Shown piece by piece: positions 9,076-20,701 of a stretch of DNA of 64,000 nt. The stretch covers positions 124,001-188,000 of the forward strand of contig NZ_SRUU01000007.1 of assembly GCF_004791585.1 (NCBI RefSeq). The letters run 5' to 3'. Each line of letters begins with the position of its first letter. The first letter of the stretch is position 1. The notes beneath the pieces were generated by a model. That model was not told the DNA's origin and ran no database searches. It worked only from the letters and a program-made list of their open reading frames with translations. This DNA is from Mesorhizobium sp. M1C.F.Ca.ET.210.01.1.1 (GTDB taxonomy: Bacteria > Pseudomonadota > Alphaproteobacteria > Rhizobiales > Rhizobiaceae). Both the position numbers and the translations under genes were made by a program.

Positions 9076-10112
9076 GCGCGGAGCCTGTGGGGGCAGGCTC
9101 CGGCGTTCGTGCCAGCAGGGCCGTCGCCGGCGGGTCCGCGCTGACAAAGGCGGGCCCGCCGGGAGCGGCTGCTGTACGGCGCCCATCCTCGCGGCTGATG
9201 CGCCAGCGCGTGCGCTCGGCCTGGCTGTTTCTCACGCCGATGCTTCTGGTGCTCGCCGCCGTCGCCGGCTGGCCGCTCATCCGCACCGTCTATTTCAGCT
9301 TCACCGACGCTTCGCTCTCCGACCTCGACGCCCGCCAGTGGGTCGGCTTCGCCAACTACTTCTCGGTGCTCAGCATGCCGAGTGGTCGCACGATCTATGA
9401 CGGGCTGCTTGTCGATCCGGTGTGGTGGCGCGCGGTCTGGAACACGGTGCGCTTCACCGCGATCTCGGTCGTCTGCGAGACCGTCCTCGGCATGATCGTC
9501 GCGCTCGTGCTCAACGCCGAGTTCCGCGGCCGCGGCATCGTCAGGGCAGCGATCCTCATTCCCTGGGCGATCCCGACGATCGTCTCGGCCAAGATGTGGC
9601 AGTGGATGCTCAATGACCAGTTCGGCATCATCAATGTCGTGCTGCTCGGTCTCGGCCTGATCCACGCCAAGATCGCCTGGACCGCCAGCGCCGACACGGC
9701 GATGGTCGCGGTGCTGATCGTCGACATCTGGAAGACGACGCCGTTCATGGCACTCTTGATCCTTGCGGCGCTGCAGATGCTGCCGCGCGAGATCATCGAG
9801 GTGGCGAGACTCGACGGCGCCAACCCATGGCAGATCTTCTGGCGGGTCACCTTGCCGTTGATCCGCCCGGCGGTGATGGTGGCGGTGATCTTCCGCGCGC
9901 TCGATGCGCTGCGCATCTTCGATCTGATCTACGTGCTGACGCCGAACAATGTGCAGACCAAGTCGATGTCGGTGTTCGCGCGCGAGAACCTGTTCGAGTT
10001 CGACAAGTTCGCCTATGGCTCGGCCACCTCGACGCTGCTGTTCCTGATCCTGGCGTTGCTCACCATTTCCTACATCCGCATCGCCCGGTTAAGCCTGGAC
10101 GGAGGCCGCTGA
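9072..10112 (+). CDS. Sugar ABC transporter permease, ThuF-like
   Basis: 346-residue inner-membrane permease of the MalF type, with about six transmembrane helices after a 50-residue cytoplasmic Gly/Ala-rich N terminus. The EAA loop that docks the ATPase is EVARLDGANPWQIFWRVTLP near 239-258. GTG start overlaps the binding-protein stop by 4 nt. The first membrane segment is WLFLTPMLLVLAAVAGWPL. It would form a heterodimer with the following permease to move a disaccharide. The N-terminal tail is longer than usual, and a start further in (about residue 36) is possible. Confidence 0.9.
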   Translation: MSAEPVGAGSGVRASRAVAGGSALTKAGPPGAAAVRRPSSRLMRQRVRSAWLFLTPMLLVLAAVAGWPLIRTVYFSFTDASLSDLDARQWVGFANYFSVLSMPSGRTIYDGLLVDPVWWRAVWNTVRFTAISVVCETVLGMIVALVLNAEFRGRGIVRAAILIPWAIPTIVSAKMWQWMLNDQFGIINVVLLGLGLIHAKIAWTASADTAMVAVLIVDIWKTTPFMALLILAALQMLPREIIEVARLDGANPWQIFWRVTLPLIRPAVMVAVIFRALDALRIFDLIYVLTPNNVQTKSMSVFARENLFEFDKFAYGSATSTLLFLILALLTISYIRIARLSLDGGR

Positions 10113-10936
10113 TGAAATTCCTGAAGCGCATGGCCTTCTACTCGCTGGTTGCGGCAATCGTCTTCATCGCCGTCTTCCCATTCTACTACGCCATCGTCAC
10201 CAGCCTGAAATCGGGGACCGAACTGTTCGAGGCAAGCCTTTGGCCGCAGACGATCAGCCTCGCCAACTACCGGAACGTGCTGACCGAAGGCACCTTCCTG
10301 CGCAACCTGGCCAACTCGCTGCTCGTGTCGGGTGCCGTCGTCCTGATCTCGCTGCTGCTCGGCGTCACCGCCGCCTATTCGCTGGCGCGCATCCGCTTCC
10401 GCGGCCGTTCGGCGCTGATGCTCGGCATCCTGTCGGTGTCGATGTTCCCGCAGGTGGCGGTGCTGGCCGGCCTGTTCGAGATGATCCGCTGGGCGGGCCT
10501 CTACAACTCGCTCATCGCGCTGATCTTCTCCTACATGATCTTCACCTTGCCGTTCACCGTCTGGGTGCTCACTACCTTCGTGCGCGACCTGCCGGTCGAG
10601 ATCGAGGAGGCGGCGATCCTCGATGGCGCGACGCCGTGGATCATCATCACGCGCGTATTCCTGCCGCTGATGTGGCCGGCGCTGGCGACGACGGGGATGC
10701 TCGCCTTCATCGGCGCGTGGAACGAGTTCCTGTTCGCGCTGACCTTCACCTCCAACAACGCGCAGCGCACCGTGCCGGTGGCGATCGCGCTGCTTTCCGG
10801 CAGCTCGCAGTTCGAGATCCCCTGGGGCAACATCATGGCCGCCTCGGTGGTCGTCACCGTGCCGCTGGTGGTGCTGGTGCTGATCTTCCAGCGCAAGATC
10901 GTTTCGGGCCTCACCGCCGGCGGCGTCAAGGGGTGA
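10112..10936 (+). CDS. Sugar ABC transporter permease, ThuG-like
   Basis: 274-residue MalG-type permease with about six transmembrane helices. EAA loop EEAAILDGATPWIIITRVFLP near 170-190, then GAWNEFLFALTF. ATG at 10112 overlaps the previous stop by one base (TGATG) and has GGAGG upstream, so translation is coupled. In the Sinorhizobium thu operon the next gene is the ATPase ThuK; here the next gene is a cupin and no ABC ATPase occurs anywhere in the window, so the transporter must borrow an ATPase encoded elsewhere. Confidence 0.9.
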   Translation: MKFLKRMAFYSLVAAIVFIAVFPFYYAIVTSLKSGTELFEASLWPQTISLANYRNVLTEGTFLRNLANSLLVSGAVVLISLLLGVTAAYSLARIRFRGRSALMLGILSVSMFPQVAVLAGLFEMIRWAGLYNSLIALIFSYMIFTLPFTVWVLTTFVRDLPVEIEEAAILDGATPWIIITRVFLPLMWPALATTGMLAFIGAWNEFLFALTFTSNNAQRTVPVAIALLSGSSQFEIPWGNIMAASVVVTVPLVVLVLIFQRKIVSGLTAGGVKG

Positions 10937-11107
10937 GCGCGAGGGCCAAAAGAGGGCGTAAAAGGTTTGAAATCGTGCTCTACGGGGCGCCGTAGAGCGC
11001 CATGGCAAGCGTTCTCGCGCAACACCCTTGGCGAATCCCGTATCGCAAGCTGGCTCTGTGCCTTCGCTCGCCGTGAACTACACTGCGGCATCAATCCGGG
11101 AGGTCCC

Positions 11108-11572
11108 ATGCCCAAGATCGACCTATCCACCGTCCCCGTTCGCAAAGGCTCCGGCTACCCTGCGCCCTTCGACCAGCCCTGCGCCGAGCGCACGCGGCAG
11201 CGCCTGGGCGATGCCGGCGGATTGAAAGATTTCGGCGTCAACCTGATGACGCTGCCGCCCGGCGGCTGGTCGAGCCAGCGCCACTGGCACAGCCATGAGG
11301 ACGAGCTCGTCTATGTGCTGGAGGGCGAGCTGACGCTGGTCGAGGACGGCGGCGAGACGCTGCTCAAGGCGGGCGATAGTGCTGCCTTCGCCAAGAACAG
11401 CGGCGACGGCCACCACATGATCAACCGCTCATCGGTGACGGCGCGCTATCTGGAGGTCGGCTCGCGCAACCCGGACGATCTCATCACCTGCTCCGACATC
11501 GACATGATGAGCCCGAGTTCAGATGGACGGTTCCTGCACAAGGATGGGATGCCGTATCCGGGGCAGGGGTGA
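11108..11572 (+). CDS. Cupin-domain protein
   Basis: 154-residue single-domain cupin 2 protein. Cupin motif 1 is HWHSHEDELVYVLEGE (three His and a Glu as metal ligands) and motif 2 is in GDSAAFAKNSGDGHHMIN. ATG at 11108 has GGGAGGTCCC upstream. It lies 171 bp after the permease gene and may or may not belong to that operon. Such proteins are often annotated as transcriptional-regulator-like or sugar/nucleotide-binding cupins without proven activity. The function is unknown. Confidence 0.85.
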   Translation: MPKIDLSTVPVRKGSGYPAPFDQPCAERTRQRLGDAGGLKDFGVNLMTLPPGGWSSQRHWHSHEDELVYVLEGELTLVEDGGETLLKAGDSAAFAKNSGDGHHMINRSSVTARYLEVGSRNPDDLITCSDIDMMSPSSDGRFLHKDGMPYPGQG

Positions 11573-11583
11573 GATAGGCTCCC

Positions 11584-11606
11584 CCTTCTCCCCTTGTGGG
11601 AGAAGG
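11584..11606. repeat. Intergenic hairpin repeat (CCTTCTCCC type)
   Basis: Perfect 9-bp stem CCTTCTCCC / GGGAGAAGG with a 5-nt loop, followed by GGCGGGATGAGGGGTG. The arrangement is a familiar high-copy intergenic element of rhizobial genomes, judged from memory. It lies 12 bp after the cupin stop and may also work as a terminator. Confidence 0.6.
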
Positions 11607-11802
11607 TGTCGCCAACGGCGGGATGAGGGGTGTTGGAAGGATCGCTACGATGAAGAAATGGGCGCTTGAGGTATCCTATTCTTCAGCGCCTCGTTTCTTC
11701 CAACAGCCCTATCCGTGAGTTTGACCGTTCCAGCCGAGGCTTTCAATTTACCGAACTAGCATGTTATTTTCTTCTTTCAGCTAAATACTTTTGGGGGTGA
11801 GG

Positions 11803-12963
11803 ATGGGTGAGCTAGGGGCTGCGTTGTCGCGGTTTTTCACAATATTAGCCGCTGGACTATTGGCTATGACGGTGCTGACGACTCCCGAGCCGGCTACAGC
11901 AAAATGCGATGATATTCCGATGGCAGTAGTCGGTCCCATGACCGGCGATTGGGCGTACGACGGTGAAGAGATGCGGCGGGGTGCTCAACTTGCGGTAGAT
12001 GACATCAACGCCAAAGGCGGGATACGTGGATGCAAGATAGCACTCATAGTCCTTGATGATCAGAATACGCCGGCAACCGCGATAGCCCTTGCCAAAAAAC
12101 TGGCAAAAGACGGAGTTCGCTTTGTTATCGGCCACTTCAACTCAGGCAATTCTGTTCCCGCCGCGATGATTTATGCCAAGAACAACACCCTGATGATCAG
12201 TCCCGCATCGACAAATCCCGGTCTCACCGAACTCAATTTCTGGAATGTTCTTCGGACGGCGGGTCGCGACGATATTCAGGGGGCGTTTGCCGGCGAGTAT
12301 ATGGCCGATCATTTTCAAGAAAAGAATCTCGCAATCATTAGCGATGGCACGCCCTATGGAGATGGCTTGGCGAACAAAGCAAGGAAGACGTTACGAGCGA
12401 GGGCACATCCTGAGAAGCTGGCAAAGAAGATTAAATTTGGTCAAGGTGATTTTTCAGACCTCGTCAACCAACTCAAATTGATGAAGATCGAAGTCCTCTT
12501 CTTTGCTGGGCTTGCCAACGATTTTGGCCCGCTCATCCGCCAAACAAAGGAAGCTGGACTGAATGTTCAGTTCATCTCTGGAGATGGAGCTCTAGTCCAC
12601 GATCTGCCGGGGAAGGCAGGACCTGCGTTGGAGGGCGTTCTAATCGCGTTCTCGCTCGACGACCGCGGCAACCCCGCCGCAGGCGACGTTGTTGCGCGTT
12701 TTCGTTCTCAAGGATTCGAGCCGGCAGACTACACGCTGAAGTCCTATGCGGCAGTCCAGGTGGCGGCCAAGGGTATCGAAATAGCGGGCAGTCAAGCGCC
12801 GAGGGCTGTTGTGGCTTCCATAAAGTCCGGTCAGCCAATTCCGACCGTGCTGGGAAACCTAACCTTCGATGCCAAAGGAGACCGGATTCAGCGTGACGTA
12901 ACAATGTATGTCTGGAAGAAGCGGCCAGACGGCACACTCACAATGGATTTTAAGTCCCCATAG
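11803..12963 (+). CDS. Branched-chain amino acid type ABC binding protein (orphan)
   Basis: 386-residue periplasmic-binding fold I protein (LivJ/receptor ligand-binding type). Signal peptide to about residue 36 (ATAKC). Landmarks are VVGPMTGDWAYDGEEMRRGAQ, GGIRGCKIALIVLDDQNTP, VIGHFNSGNSVPAA and ISPASTNPGLTE, the amino-acid head-binding strands. No permease or ATPase gene is adjacent, so it is an orphan receptor. ATG at 11803 is set by GGGGGT six bases before it; a TTG 12 nt earlier is possible. The DNA here and 150 bp upstream is clearly richer in A and T than the neighbours, with different codon choice, suggesting acquisition. The stop is 1 bp from the carB stop. Confidence 0.88.
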   Translation: MGELGAALSRFFTILAAGLLAMTVLTTPEPATAKCDDIPMAVVGPMTGDWAYDGEEMRRGAQLAVDDINAKGGIRGCKIALIVLDDQNTPATAIALAKKLAKDGVRFVIGHFNSGNSVPAAMIYAKNNTLMISPASTNPGLTELNFWNVLRTAGRDDIQGAFAGEYMADHFQEKNLAIISDGTPYGDGLANKARKTLRARAHPEKLAKKIKFGQGDFSDLVNQLKLMKIEVLFFAGLANDFGPLIRQTKEAGLNVQFISGDGALVHDLPGKAGPALEGVLIAFSLDDRGNPAAGDVVARFRSQGFEPADYTLKSYAAVQVAAKGIEIAGSQAPRAVVASIKSGQPIPTVLGNLTFDAKGDRIQRDVTMYVWKKRPDGTLTMDFKSP

Positions 12964-12964
12964 T

Positions 12965-16468
<3,504 letters not shown>

Positions 16469-16607
16469 GTCTACAGGTTCCGTTCGGCGAGCGGCTTGCA
16501 CGAAAAACCGGGCGGGGGGAGGACCCGGCCGGTTGTGCTTGCGATTCTGGTATCAGGCTAGGAGGGCCTTATAGGGAAGAGTTTTGGCGGATGTAACCCC
16601 GAAAATG

Positions 16608-16694
16608 AGGGATTAGGCAGTGGGGAATAGGCAATAGGGTAACAGGCGGCGGGCTGTCTTTCTCCTACTGCCTAATCCCTACTGCCTACTCCCT
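16608..16694. repeat. Inverted cluster of GGGAWTAGGCARTAG repeats
   Basis: Two copies of a roughly 15-bp motif (GGGATTAGGCAGT at 16609-16621 and GGGAATAGGCAATAG at 16624-16638) face two copies in the opposite direction (16666-16679 and 16680-16694). The outer pair gives a perfect 14-bp inverted repeat, 16608-16621 against 16667-16680. It lies in the 230-bp gap between the carB start and the SH3-domain gene stop. Similar strings occur in many Mesorhizobium intergenic gaps (from memory). Confidence 0.75.
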
Positions 16695-16700
16695 TATCAA

Positions 16701-17525
16701 CTACTCGCCGAGCGCAAGCGCGTCGGTGATCTCGAAACGCTCGGAAACGCCGACGCGGATCATGTTGAGCGTACCCTCGCGGGTGAAGCGGAACTTGTCT
16801 GGAGAGTCCGAGCCGGCCGGCTGGCCGCCATGGAAGGTGATGACGCGCGTTCCGCCGTCGGGCCAGGTCACGGTCACCGTCACCGTGCTGTCGGCGTCCT
16901 TGCGTGCGACGCTGACCTCGCAGCGGGTCATCGGCTGGCCGATGCGGCGCGCGCAGGGGATGCCGTCGGCAGCATCGGGAGCAGGGGTGTCGGATTGAGC
17001 GGTTGCAGAGGCCGCGAAGGCGAGACCATAGGCATCCTGCATGGCGGTCCTGCCGATGTCGGCCGCCGACGGCGGCTCGGCCGGCTCGGTGCCGCCCAAG
17101 CGCGCGCCGATATCCGGTTGCGGCTCTTCGGAAGGCTGGGGCGCGGTGGCTTGCTGAGGCGAGCCGGCCTCGGCTGCAGGTGCTGCGCCATCTTCAGGTG
17201 CCGGCGCCGGATTGTTTGGGCTCAGATAGCGGGCGGGCGCCCATCCGGTGACGTGGGCGTCCTGCGTGTCCTCGACCTTGCACCAGGGATAGTTGTTGAC
17301 GAGCTTGCAGCCGTAATTCTTCACGGCCGTGCCGTTGGGCAAGCGGGCCTCCACCTTTCCACCCGGCGAAGCGGTGGCGCGGATGTTGAGGAGATCGTCC
17401 GGCGCAAGACCGCCGATGATCGAAATGATCGTCCCGGGCGCTTCCTGAGCCAAGGCCGGCAGGGCGGCCGCGAGCAAAGGAGCGGCGATCAGCAGCGTCG
17501 ATCGGAGCGCAGCTTTGCGCCTCAT
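16701..17525 (-). CDS. Secreted SH3-domain protein
   Basis: 274 residues. Signal peptide MRRKAALRSTLLIAAPLLAA to about ALAQ. Residues about 30-100 form a bacterial SH3 (SH3_3) domain with LNIRATASPGGKVEARLPNG and GWAPARYL. A Pro/Ala/Glu linker follows, and a C-terminal beta-rich region of about 80 residues contains IPCARRIGQPMTRCEVSV. The C-terminal domain is not one I can name. It likely binds cell-wall or envelope material. Third gene of an ArsR / phosphoesterase / SH3 operon: its ATG at 17525 is only 2 bp after the phosphoesterase stop, with AAGGA upstream. Confidence 0.85.
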   Translation of the reverse strand: MRRKAALRSTLLIAAPLLAAALPALAQEAPGTIISIIGGLAPDDLLNIRATASPGGKVEARLPNGTAVKNYGCKLVNNYPWCKVEDTQDAHVTGWAPARYLSPNNPAPAPEDGAAPAAEAGSPQQATAPQPSEEPQPDIGARLGGTEPAEPPSAADIGRTAMQDAYGLAFAASATAQSDTPAPDAADGIPCARRIGQPMTRCEVSVARKDADSTVTVTVTWPDGGTRVITFHGGQPAGSDSPDKFRFTREGTLNMIRVGVSERFEITDALALGE

Positions 17526-17527
17526 CC

Positions 17528-18286
17528 TCAATCCTTCATGAAACCGGTTCGCAGCGCATGCGCCCATTCTGGTCTGCCCGCCTGTTCGGCCTGCTTTGCG
17601 GCGGCTTCATGGTCGTAGTCGACGGCGATCGCCTCGAAGCGGTCGGGGCGGTAAGCTGCATCCAACTCGACGATGCCATAGCGCGCATGCGGGGTGCCTT
17701 GCTCTGAGACATGCGCTGGCGGCGTGTCGTCGTCGTAGGCCGGGCAGCCGACGCTGCCAGGGTTGAAGATGACCGGGCCGCCCGGAATGCGGACGAGCTC
17801 GCTGCGATGGCTGTGGCCGCAGAGCGCGATCCGGCAGCCGGGGTCGAGCGACTTCAGCCGCCGCCTGATGGCGGCGAGCGGCGCCCGCACCAGCTGGCCG
17901 TCGACGATCGCGTCGGCAAGGTATTTTTCGTCATGGTCGGGCCTGGCGTGGAAGGCGACAATGCCCGGCGCGATCTCGAGCGTGAGCGGCAAGGCGAACA
18001 GCGCCTGGCGCTGTGCCGGTGTCAGTCGCTCCTGCGCATAACGGTCGGACGGCCACATGTTCTCGTCGGCCGGGTCCTCGGCGACACGGCGGTCGTGGTT
18101 GCCGCGCACGGTCGGCAGGCCGAGTGCTTCCAGCCGCTCCATCGTTTCGCGCGGCCACAGCGGACCGGAAACGCAATCGCCGAGATTGACGGTGAGGTCG
18201 GCGCCGCCGCGCCGCTCGAGATCGTCGAGCACGGCGTCCAGAGCGAGCACGTTGCCGTGGATGTCGGCGAGGACGGCAATGCGCAT
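17528..18286 (-). CDS. Metallophosphoesterase (calcineurin-like, YfcE/MJ0936 type)
   Basis: 252 residues with the metal-binding blocks of the calcineurin-like superfamily: DIHGN near 8-12, GDCVSG near 36, GNHDRR near 62 and GHSHRSEL in the second half. It should hydrolyse a phosphodiester or phosphomonoester using two metal ions in the cytoplasm; the substrate is unknown. Its start overlaps the stop of the ArsR gene by one base (TGATG), which fixes the start and shows translational coupling. The frame remains open upstream antisense to part of arsR, but that part is not real. Confidence 0.88.
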   Translation of the reverse strand: MRIAVLADIHGNVLALDAVLDDLERRGGADLTVNLGDCVSGPLWPRETMERLEALGLPTVRGNHDRRVAEDPADENMWPSDRYAQERLTPAQRQALFALPLTLEIAPGIVAFHARPDHDEKYLADAIVDGQLVRAPLAAIRRRLKSLDPGCRIALCGHSHRSELVRIPGGPVIFNPGSVGCPAYDDDTPPAHVSEQGTPHARYGIVELDAAYRPDRFEAIAVDYDHEAAAKQAEQAGRPEWAHALRTGFMKD

Positions 18287-18642
18287 CAGGCGTCGATTTC
18301 GCTGTCGGCGGTGCCGACCATGGGCAGCGCCTTGTCCTCGCCAGCAGCGGCGATCACGCTGTCGAGCAGGCCGGGGAAGCGCTTGTCGAGGTCGTCGCGG
18401 CGCAGCGTGATCAGACGGCTGGTGCCGACGACTTCGGCGCGCGTGACGCCCGCCTCGCGCAATTTGGCGAGGTGGTAGCTGAGGTTGGTCTTGGAGGCGA
18501 GATCGAGGAACTTGCTGCAGTTCAGCGGCACGCCTTCCTTGCTGGCGAGATAGCGCACGATGGCAAGCCTGGTCGGGTCGCCGAGCACGGCAAGCACGAT
18601 CGGCAGGCTGATCTGGTCGGCGGTTGGATGGGGCAGGGTCAT
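18286..18642 (-). CDS. ArsR-family winged-helix regulator
   Basis: 118-residue ArsR/SmtB-type DNA-binding protein: LAVLGDPTRLAIVRYLASKEGVPLN at the front, recognition helix region TNLSYHLAKLREAGVTRAE, then a wing TSRLITLRRDDLDKRFPGLLD. The CVC metal box of ArsR is absent and the only Cys is in NCSKFLD, so it probably senses something other than arsenic. First gene of the operon with the phosphoesterase and SH3 protein. The 194-bp gap upstream is shared with the divergent MFS gene at 18837, a possible target. Confidence 0.88.
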   Translation of the reverse strand: MTLPHPTADQISLPIVLAVLGDPTRLAIVRYLASKEGVPLNCSKFLDLASKTNLSYHLAKLREAGVTRAEVVGTSRLITLRRDDLDKRFPGLLDSVIAAAGEDKALPMVGTADSEIDA

Positions 18643-18836
18643 GGCTGAGAATTAAGCACAAACGGCGTCAAGTTCAACGCGCCTCCTCCACGTGCCGGTT
18701 TAAGAAGCTTTCTGATTTTTTGCCCCGTCCTGACACAGGGCTGTCAGCAGGGTTCGGTTATTTTTGTCCGGCTGCGTTGACATCATGCTCCTTCATGTCC
18801 AATTGTTCAATGACTTTTGAACTAAGGACAAATCCC

Positions 18837-20015
18837 ATGGACAAGCGGCTTTACTGGCTGGCGCTCGGGTCTTTCACGATCTCGACCGAAGGCTTCGTCA
18901 TCACCAGCCTTCTTCCCGATATCGCCGCGGATGCCGGCATCTCCGTTCCGCTTGCCGGTTCGCTGATCACCGCCTTCGCCCTTGCCTACGCGGTTGGCGC
19001 GCCGGTGCTCGCGACGCTGACCGGCGACTGGGATAGGCGGCGCGTCATCCTGTGGACGCTGGTGTTCTTCGTCATCGGCAATATCGTCGCGGCGCTGAGC
19101 TCGTCCTTCGAATTGCTGCTGATCGCGCGCATCGTCATGGCGCTCTCGTCCGGCCTGTTCGCGGCGACCGCGCAAGGCACGGCGGTGGCGCTGGTCGACG
19201 ACCATCACCGGGCGCGTGCCATCGCGGTCGTGGTCGGCGGCACAACGGTCGCGGTGGCTGTCGGCGCCCCGCTCGGCGCGCTGGTCGCGGCCATTGCCGG
19301 CTGGCGCGGCACCTTCTTTGCCATCGCCGGCCTTGGCGCGCTTGCCGGCGCGATCCTGTGGTGGCGGCTGCCGCGCGGCATCGTTGGCACCAGGCTGCCA
19401 CTGAAGCGCAGGCTGGCCGCGGCGGTCCGGCCCGGCATCATGCCGATCCTTTTGACGACCGTGCTGGCGCTGACCGGCGCCTTCACCGTCTTTGCCTTCA
19501 TCGCGCCTTTGGCGATCGAAGGCGGAGGGCTCAGCCCGCTCGCGCTGCCCGGCATGCTGCTTGCCTTCGGCGTCGGCGCGGTCATCGGCAACATTGCCGG
19601 CGGCCAGGCGGCCGACCGGTTCGGCGCGACGCGCACCGTCGGCTGGTCGCTGGCGCTCTCGGCTGCGATGCTCGCCACCTTCTCGCTGATCCCGACCTTC
19701 CTGCCGCATTCAATCGCCGGGCCGGCGCTGATGGGCATGATGGTGCCGTGGGGCATCGTCGGCTGGGCGTTCCCGCCGGCGCAGGCGAGCCGCATCATCA
19801 GGATCGCCCCTGATGCGGCGCCCATCGTGCTCTCGCTGAATGCGTCGGCGCTCTATTTCGGCGTTGCGCTCGGCGCGGTGGTCGGCGGCGCGGTGCTGCG
19901 CTTCGGCGCGCCGGCCGATCTCGGCGTGATCGCAGCGATGTTCCCGATCGCCGGGCTAGGTGTCGTGCTTGCCGGCCGGGCGTTTGCCCGCCCTGTTGCG
20001 ATGCCGGCCGAATAG
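18837..20015 (+). CDS. MFS efflux transporter (DHA1 family)
   Basis: 392 residues, twelve predicted transmembrane segments, drug:H+ antiporter 1 layout. The motif A region between TM2 and TM3 reads LTGDWDRRRVIL and motif C is in TTVAVAVGAPLGALVAA. Closest general likeness is to AraJ/Bcr-type sugar and drug exporters. ATG at 18837 follows AAGGAC and matches the MDKRLYWLALGSFTISTEGF start of relatives. It is divergent from the ArsR operon. The substrate is unknown. Confidence 0.88.
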   Translation: MDKRLYWLALGSFTISTEGFVITSLLPDIAADAGISVPLAGSLITAFALAYAVGAPVLATLTGDWDRRRVILWTLVFFVIGNIVAALSSSFELLLIARIVMALSSGLFAATAQGTAVALVDDHHRARAIAVVVGGTTVAVAVGAPLGALVAAIAGWRGTFFAIAGLGALAGAILWWRLPRGIVGTRLPLKRRLAAAVRPGIMPILLTTVLALTGAFTVFAFIAPLAIEGGGLSPLALPGMLLAFGVGAVIGNIAGGQAADRFGATRTVGWSLALSAAMLATFSLIPTFLPHSIAGPALMGMMVPWGIVGWAFPPAQASRIIRIAPDAAPIVLSLNASALYFGVALGAVVGGAVLRFGAPADLGVIAAMFPIAGLGVVLAGRAFARPVAMPAE

Positions 20016-20050
20016 AACAACCAAGGAATTGATCGGCGGTGGCCGCTTCT

Positions 20051-20515
20051 TCAATCCGAAGGAGCGGCCGCCGGCATCTGCAAATCCAGATCAGCCACCG
20101 CGTCCAGCGTTGCGCGCAGCTTCGCGGCCTGTTCCGCGCCGACCCTTTCCTCGAATTGCCGCTGGGCGGCGCTCCACAGCTTGATCGCCTCGTCAAGCTT
20201 GGCCTCTCCCTGCGGCGTCAGGCGCACGCGCTTGATGCGGCGGTCGTCCTTGTCGGCGAAAGTCTCGACATAGCCGTCGCGGATCAGCGGCTTCAGCGTG
20301 TGGCCGAGCGCCGACAGATCCATGATCAGCGCCTCGGCGATGGCGCCCATCGCCGGCTCGCTGCTGACATGGATCTGGAAGAGCAGGCCAAATTGCGTGC
20401 CCTTCAAGCCCGAAGGCGCCAGCGCGTCATCGTAGAAGCGGCCGAGCCTGCGCGCGGCGCGCCGCAGCGTGGCGTTGTTGCAGCGGCTGAATCCCGCCCG
20501 CTGAGCTTCGGTCAT
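20051..20515 (-). CDS. MarR-family transcriptional regulator
   Basis: 154 residues with a central winged helix: helices ALIMDLSALGHTLKPLIRDG and the wing KDDRRIKRVRLTPQG, typical of MarR. One Cys near the N terminus (SRCNNATLRR) could be redox active. ATG at 20515 has GGGAGTG upstream. Divergent from the SDR gene at 20702; a perfect palindrome and a related half-match lie between them and probably bind this protein. It would act as a repressor of itself and the SDR, released by a small ligand. Confidence 0.9.
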   Translation of the reverse strand: MTEAQRAGFSRCNNATLRRAARRLGRFYDDALAPSGLKGTQFGLLFQIHVSSEPAMGAIAEALIMDLSALGHTLKPLIRDGYVETFADKDDRRIKRVRLTPQGEAKLDEAIKLWSAAQRQFEERVGAEQAAKLRATLDAVADLDLQMPAAAPSD

Positions 20516-20590
20516 GTTCACTCCCTGCCGGCGAGGATTGGTGCGCCAGCCTGCCGCAGAAATAGTTTTCCCAACCGCCGTTGACAAGAT

Positions 20591-20631
20591 AGTGGCATAT
20601 ACCTACTTCGATGAAAGTGGCATATGCCACT
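20591..20631. promoter_or_regulatory. Putative MarR operator pair
   Basis: AGTGGCATATGCCACT at 20616-20631 is a perfect 16-bp palindrome. A second copy starts 25 bp earlier at 20591 (AGTGGCATATACC), with the right half degenerate. TTGACA sits just to the left at 20581-20586. Placement between the divergent marR and SDR genes makes this the likely binding region of the MarR protein. Confidence 0.75.
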
Positions 20632-20701
20632 ATTTGGCTAATCGGCTCCGCCTTGGTCAGTCGAGGCCGAGAGCGCGGACAGCACGAAAAGGAACAGGAC
20701 A

